From contig JAEURF010000051.1 in assembly GCA_016789205.1 (NCBI GenBank), positions 1-9,218 of the forward strand: a stretch of 9,218 nucleotides of DNA, given 5' to 3'. The translations under genes were made by a program, and so were the position numbers. This document shows, piece after piece, positions 6,815 to 9,218 of the stretch. The DNA is from Anaerolineales bacterium. GTDB taxonomy: Bacteria; Chloroflexota; Anaerolineae; Anaerolineales; Villigracilaceae. Position 1 is the first letter of the stretch, and every line of letters starts with the position of its first letter. Under the pieces are notes generated by a model. The model saw only the letters and a list, made by a program, of their open reading frames with translations, had not been told where the DNA came from and searched no databases.

Positions 6815-6841
6815 TATAATATCCAAATATAAAAAGAGGAG
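6815..6841 (+). promoter_or_regulatory. Promoter -10 box and ribosome binding site
   Basis: TATAAT at 6815-6820 is a consensus -10 element; the base pattern 17 bp upstream (attaat) is a poor -35. GAGGAG at 6836-6841 is a strong Shine-Dalgarno nine bases before the ATG at 6851, and it fixes that start. It is the clearest ribosome binding site in the window. The rest of the 120-bp divergent region (6731-6850) must also hold the uppP promoter; TACAAT at 6753-6748 on the minus strand is a possible -10 without a good -35. Confidence 0.55.
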
Positions 6842-6850
6842 AATTGTGAC

Positions 6851-7564
6851 ATGGTAAAAATGTTTAATAAATTGAATTTACCTAAAAAAGCCATTAAGTT
6901 TTTAATCTTTCTAGTAGCTGGTGACCTTTTATATATTGGATTGCATCTTATTCATAAGGGAGCAAGGCATTTTGATTTATTCACAACCATTCGTGAAAAT
7001 GAGGCATTTGCCGTTTATACAGATCGAAGTCTCGGAGAATCATTTCAATACTTAAAAGAATATTGGATTTTATTGATTTTTCTATGGCTCATATTTAAAA
7101 ACAAGCAATATTTCTATACAGGCTGGGTGATGTTATTTTTATACTTACTTTTAGACGACATGTTAAGTTTTCATGAAGGCTTAGCAACTTTTGCACTGCA
7201 AATGTTAAACATTGATCCGTTTTACGTCATTGCCGGTGAGTTACGTTACCAAGATTATGGTGAGTTAGGGGTATCAGTATTCTTCGGGATTCTTTTACTA
7301 ACAACGATTGGGTTTTCTTACTGGCGTGGTACCAAAGAAGTAAGGACTATCTTCCATTATTTATTCGGAGGACTTTTACTGATTGTCTTCTTTGGCGTGG
7401 TTAATGATTTCGCCAATCGCATTTTTGCTGAAGACGGAAGTAAAGTACTCTATGAACTAACAAGATTAATAGAAGACGGCGGCGAAATGTTAGCGATGAG
7501 TGTTATGTGTTGGTATGTCTACACATTAACAGAACCCGAGATAAAGCCGTCAGAAATGAAATAA
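6851..7564 (+). CDS. Hypothetical six-helix membrane protein with DDxxSxHE motif
   Basis: I do not recognise a named family with certainty. The 237-residue protein has about six hydrophobic segments (near 14-33, 70-83, 88-103, 138-156, 166-184 and 212-227). Polar residues cluster at helix ends: DDMLSFHE at 102-109 closing helix 3, VVNDFANR at 183-190 after helix 5, and EDGGEM at 208-213 opening helix 6. Charged residues so placed suggest a metal site or a proton- or lipid-linked active site in the membrane, but this is inference. The start is set by a strong GAGGAG site and a consensus -10 upstream. It stands alone on the plus strand, divergent from uppP and convergent with another six-helix protein with similarly placed acidic motifs. 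The GC-poor codon use matches its right-hand neighbour. Confidence 0.8.
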   Translation: MVKMFNKLNLPKKAIKFLIFLVAGDLLYIGLHLIHKGARHFDLFTTIRENEAFAVYTDRSLGESFQYLKEYWILLIFLWLIFKNKQYFYTGWVMLFLYLLLDDMLSFHEGLATFALQMLNIDPFYVIAGELRYQDYGELGVSVFFGILLLTTIGFSYWRGTKEVRTIFHYLFGGLLLIVFFGVVNDFANRIFAEDGSKVLYELTRLIEDGGEMLAMSVMCWYVYTLTEPEIKPSEMK

Positions 7565-7604
7565 ATAACTCAGGATAGGGCTTATAACCTTTCTGCTTTA
7601 AGAT

Positions 7605-7639
7605 ATACGCCACAAAAAATTATTTTTTTTGTGGCGTAT
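7605..7639. terminator. Perfect 15-bp hairpin between convergent genes
   Basis: ATACGCCAC plus A6 (7605-7619) pairs without mismatch with T6 plus GTGGCGTAT (7625-7639) around a 5-base loop. It is 40 bp past the stop of the plus-strand gene and contains the last four codons and stop of the minus-strand gene, so it probably serves both transcripts. Neither side has a U-tract after the stem; instead an A/T run forms the top of the stem. It may therefore protect 3' ends or act with other factors rather than as a textbook intrinsic terminator. Confidence 0.6.
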
Positions 7640-8351
7640 TAAGGGTCTGATTGAAATTCCAAAGTACAAAAAGAGAGAAAAAGATAAGCAAAAAAGTATA
7701 ATGGCTTTCTTTTATTTCTTGTAAGGCTTGAACAAAAGCTATCTTCTCATAAGAATAAACCGTGGCATATATTATTTTCGCTAATTTGGCAAATAAATAA
7801 TTAAAGATAAATAGCGCCCCAATAGACCAATACACAATCGGCACAAATTTGCTAGCAAACGGCTCAAATCGCTTCCAGACCAGCGCAAGCGCAGGGATAA
7901 AGACGATAAAAAACATCCAAAACAAAGTAAACAAATCATCAGAATCAATATCATTATTTGCAAAGACATCAAGATTATGAATATTTAATTCTTCTTGCAC
8001 ATTTTTTTCTACTAACACATCAGGTGTTTGAATATTAAAAATTCTTTGCCCCCAACTTATTTCTTCGCCAGCGCCAAAGAAAAACAAAAAAGAGAAACCA
8101 AAATAAACTGCCAGCTTAATCCAGTGTATTCCAGTTTCACTCCGTGTTTTGAAAGCACGCACAAACACGATAAATATGATAATTGAAGAAATAAAAAGGG
8201 ACCATGCCGCAATATTTTCAAAATATCCGTCTTCACGGAATAGTAAAGGCGCCAACTTATTTCCAAACCCTAATGTAGAATATCCCAAGATAATATATAA
8301 AATTATTAGAATATAAAATATTGGTTGAAAGAGAAAAGATTTTTTACCCAT
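7620..8351 (-). CDS. Hypothetical six-helix membrane protein with GEEISWGQ motif
   Basis: The function is not known to me. The 243-residue protein has six hydrophobic segments (about 11-28, 46-66, 78-95, 141-159, 169-187 and 218-232). The strongest feature is GAGEEISWGQRIF at 93-105, at the end of helix 3, followed by NVQEELNIHNL at 117-127. A G-E-E-[IL]-S-W-G-Q-R block followed by an HN pair recurs, to my recollection, in uncharacterised membrane proteins of several phyla. REDGYFE at 39-45 precedes helix 2 and EIKESHY at 212-218 precedes helix 6, so acidic residues flank three helices. The start ATG at 8351 has no good Shine-Dalgarno. The last codons (NTPQKK and TAA) lie within a perfect hairpin shared with the convergent gene. 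Confidence 0.8.
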   Translation of the reverse strand: MGKKSFLFQPIFYILIILYIILGYSTLGFGNKLAPLLFREDGYFENIAAWSLFISSIIIFIVFVRAFKTRSETGIHWIKLAVYFGFSFLFFFGAGEEISWGQRIFNIQTPDVLVEKNVQEELNIHNLDVFANNDIDSDDLFTLFWMFFIVFIPALALVWKRFEPFASKFVPIVYWSIGALFIFNYLFAKLAKIIYATVYSYEKIAFVQALQEIKESHYTFLLIFFSLFVLWNFNQTLNTPQKK

Positions 8352-8404
8352 TTTTTAGCCATTCTAGGTTTTTGATTAAGCAATTTTTCTTATTAGTATA
8401 CTGT

Positions 8405-8410
8405 ATTATA
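8405..8410 (-). promoter_or_regulatory. Possible -10 box for the GEEISWGQ membrane protein
   Basis: TATAAT on the minus strand (8410-8405) lies 54 bases before the ATG at 8351. No convincing -35 is found at 16-18 bp. An overlapping palindrome AGTATACT (8395-8402) sits just downstream of it. The assignment rests on the hexamer alone. Confidence 0.3.
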
Positions 8411-8444
8411 AGTCGCATCAAAATTTCAATAATGTTCAATAAAC

Positions 8445-8450
8445 TATAAT
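8445..8450 (+). promoter_or_regulatory. Consensus -10 box giving a leaderless dinB mRNA
   Basis: TATAAT at 8445-8450 ends five bases before the dinB ATG at 8456. Transcription normally begins about 6-8 bases after the -10, which would put the first nucleotide at or next to the ATG. No Shine-Dalgarno is present (the intervening bases are ACCCT), in keeping with leaderless translation. The -35 is weak. Confidence 0.5.
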
Positions 8451-8455
8451 ACCCT

Positions 8456-9121
8456 ATGCCCCGCACTATTTTGCACCTTGACCTCGATGCCTTTTACTGT
8501 TCAGTGGAAGAAGTGGAAAACCCCGAACTAAAAGGAAAGCCGTTTGCCGTGGGCGGAAAGCCGAATGAACGCGGTGTTGTGGCTTCCTGTTCGTATGCGG
8601 CGCGGGCAAAAGGCGTGCGGAGTGCAATGCCGATGTCGAAAGCGATTCAGCTTTGCAGAGATTTAATCATTGTGTCCGGTCGGCATAAATTATATAGTGA
8701 ATATTCAGAACACGTGATGAGCAAGTTAAGAAATTTGACTCCGCTTGTGGAGCAGATTTCTATTGATGAAGCATTTCTTGATATTTCAAATTTAGATGAA
8801 GATCCAACCCGCCTCGCGCTTGACCTTCAAGCTGATATTCGTGTGGAACTTCAACTTCCCTCCAGCATTGGGATTGCATCCAATAAACTCGTGGCGAAAA
8901 TTGCAACCGAGGTTGGGAAAAAAAGTAACAAGATAAAAGATATGCCTCCCTTTGGATTCACAATTGTCCCCGTAGGAAAAGAAGCGGAGTTTTTATCTCC
9001 ACTTCCAGCAAATATGCTTTGGGGAGTCGGTCCCAAAACGTATGCGAGATTATCTGAGCTTGGAATCAAAACGATTGGTGATATTGCACAATGGCCCCAA
9101 AAAGAATTAATCAATTTGTAA
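8456..9121 (+). CDS. dinB: DNA polymerase IV (Y family), C-terminally truncated
   Basis: The N-terminal part is a typical Y-family translesion polymerase: D9 and D11 in HLDLDAFY with the steric-gate aromatic Y14, Y47/R50 in SYAAR, and SIDEAFLD at 102-109 with catalytic D104/E105. The SSIGIASNKLVAKIA block (136-150) and the start of the helix-hairpin-helix LWGVGPKTYARLSELGIKTIGD (188-209) follow. The protein then ends at residue 221, where family members go on for about 130-200 residues with the rest of the thumb and the little-finger domain that grips DNA. The palm is intact but the product would be expected to bind DNA poorly and may be inactive. Bases after 9117 no longer encode the expected family sequence in any frame I can read. 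This is best viewed as a gene broken by insertion or rearrangement. The start is supported by the motif position and a -10 box directly upstream. It is more GC-rich than the two membrane genes beside it. Confidence 0.9.
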   Translation: MPRTILHLDLDAFYCSVEEVENPELKGKPFAVGGKPNERGVVASCSYAARAKGVRSAMPMSKAIQLCRDLIIVSGRHKLYSEYSEHVMSKLRNLTPLVEQISIDEAFLDISNLDEDPTRLALDLQADIRVELQLPSSIGIASNKLVAKIATEVGKKSNKIKDMPPFGFTIVPVGKEAEFLSPLPANMLWGVGPKTYARLSELGIKTIGDIAQWPQKELINL

Positions 9122-9218
9122 TACTCTTTAAAAGAAAGGCAATTCAGCGATAAAGTTATTATGTGAGTTAATTCTTATTAATCTAAAAAATTTCCACATT
9201 TATAAAGCTCTCTTAATA
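9118..9218. other. Possible foreign junction after truncated dinB
   Basis: The last 100 bases are markedly AT-rich and non-coding as far as the window shows, in contrast with the dinB coding sequence just before. The reading frame of dinB meets TAA at once. The stretch may be the end of an insertion sequence or other mobile element lying beyond the window, but no terminal inverted repeat or target duplication can be verified because only one side is visible. Confidence 0.35.

Noticed and set aside
8395..8412. LexA-like half site (TACTGTAT) and palindrome AGTATACT upstream of dinB
   Set aside because: Only one half of an E. coli-type SOS box is present with no matching second half, and the LexA motif in the likely phylum differs. 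It sits in AT-rich DNA where such octamers are expected by chance.

Overview
The window is AT-rich bacterial DNA carrying nine protein genes, with no RNA gene, CRISPR array or complete mobile element that I can see. Three things point tentatively to a member of the Chloroflexota, class Anaerolineae: an ABC ATPase fused to a cyclic-nucleotide-binding-like domain, a short phosphate-binding-protein-like lipoprotein ending in a Cys-Leu-Gln motif, and interspersed short palindromic or tandem repeats of the kinds common in such genomes. This placement is inference from family memory and was not searched.

Left block (244-6730, all minus strand). Read in the direction of transcription the order is uppP (undecaprenyl-diphosphate phosphatase), an M20 metallopeptidase (4-bp overlap) and a PBP-like lipoprotein (7-bp overlap). 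A gap of about 140 bp holding a repeat hairpin follows. Then come an ABC ATPase of the MacB/LolD type, a second ABC ATPase fused to a cNMP-binding-like domain (4-bp ATGA overlap), and a receiver-GAF-histidine kinase (6-bp gap). The first three genes look like one translationally coupled operon concerned with the cell envelope. The last three look like a second unit with two transporter ATPases and a signalling kinase but no permease gene in the window.

Right block (6731-9218). A plus-strand six-helix membrane protein (6851-7564) and a minus-strand six-helix membrane protein (7620-8351) converge on a perfect 15-bp hairpin that contains the last codons of the second gene. Both are of unknown function, and both place paired acidic residues next to membrane helices in a similar order. 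Finally a plus-strand dinB (DNA polymerase IV) begins, apparently from a leaderless promoter. It stops after 221 residues in the middle of the helix-hairpin-helix region, and the sequence then changes character, which suggests truncation by an insertion or rearrangement.

A recurring feature is that short repeats sit at gene edges and supply coding signals. One provides the stop codon of the lipoprotein gene, another its first codons, and a third the stop codon of the ABC-cNMP gene together with the region just ahead of the kinase start.
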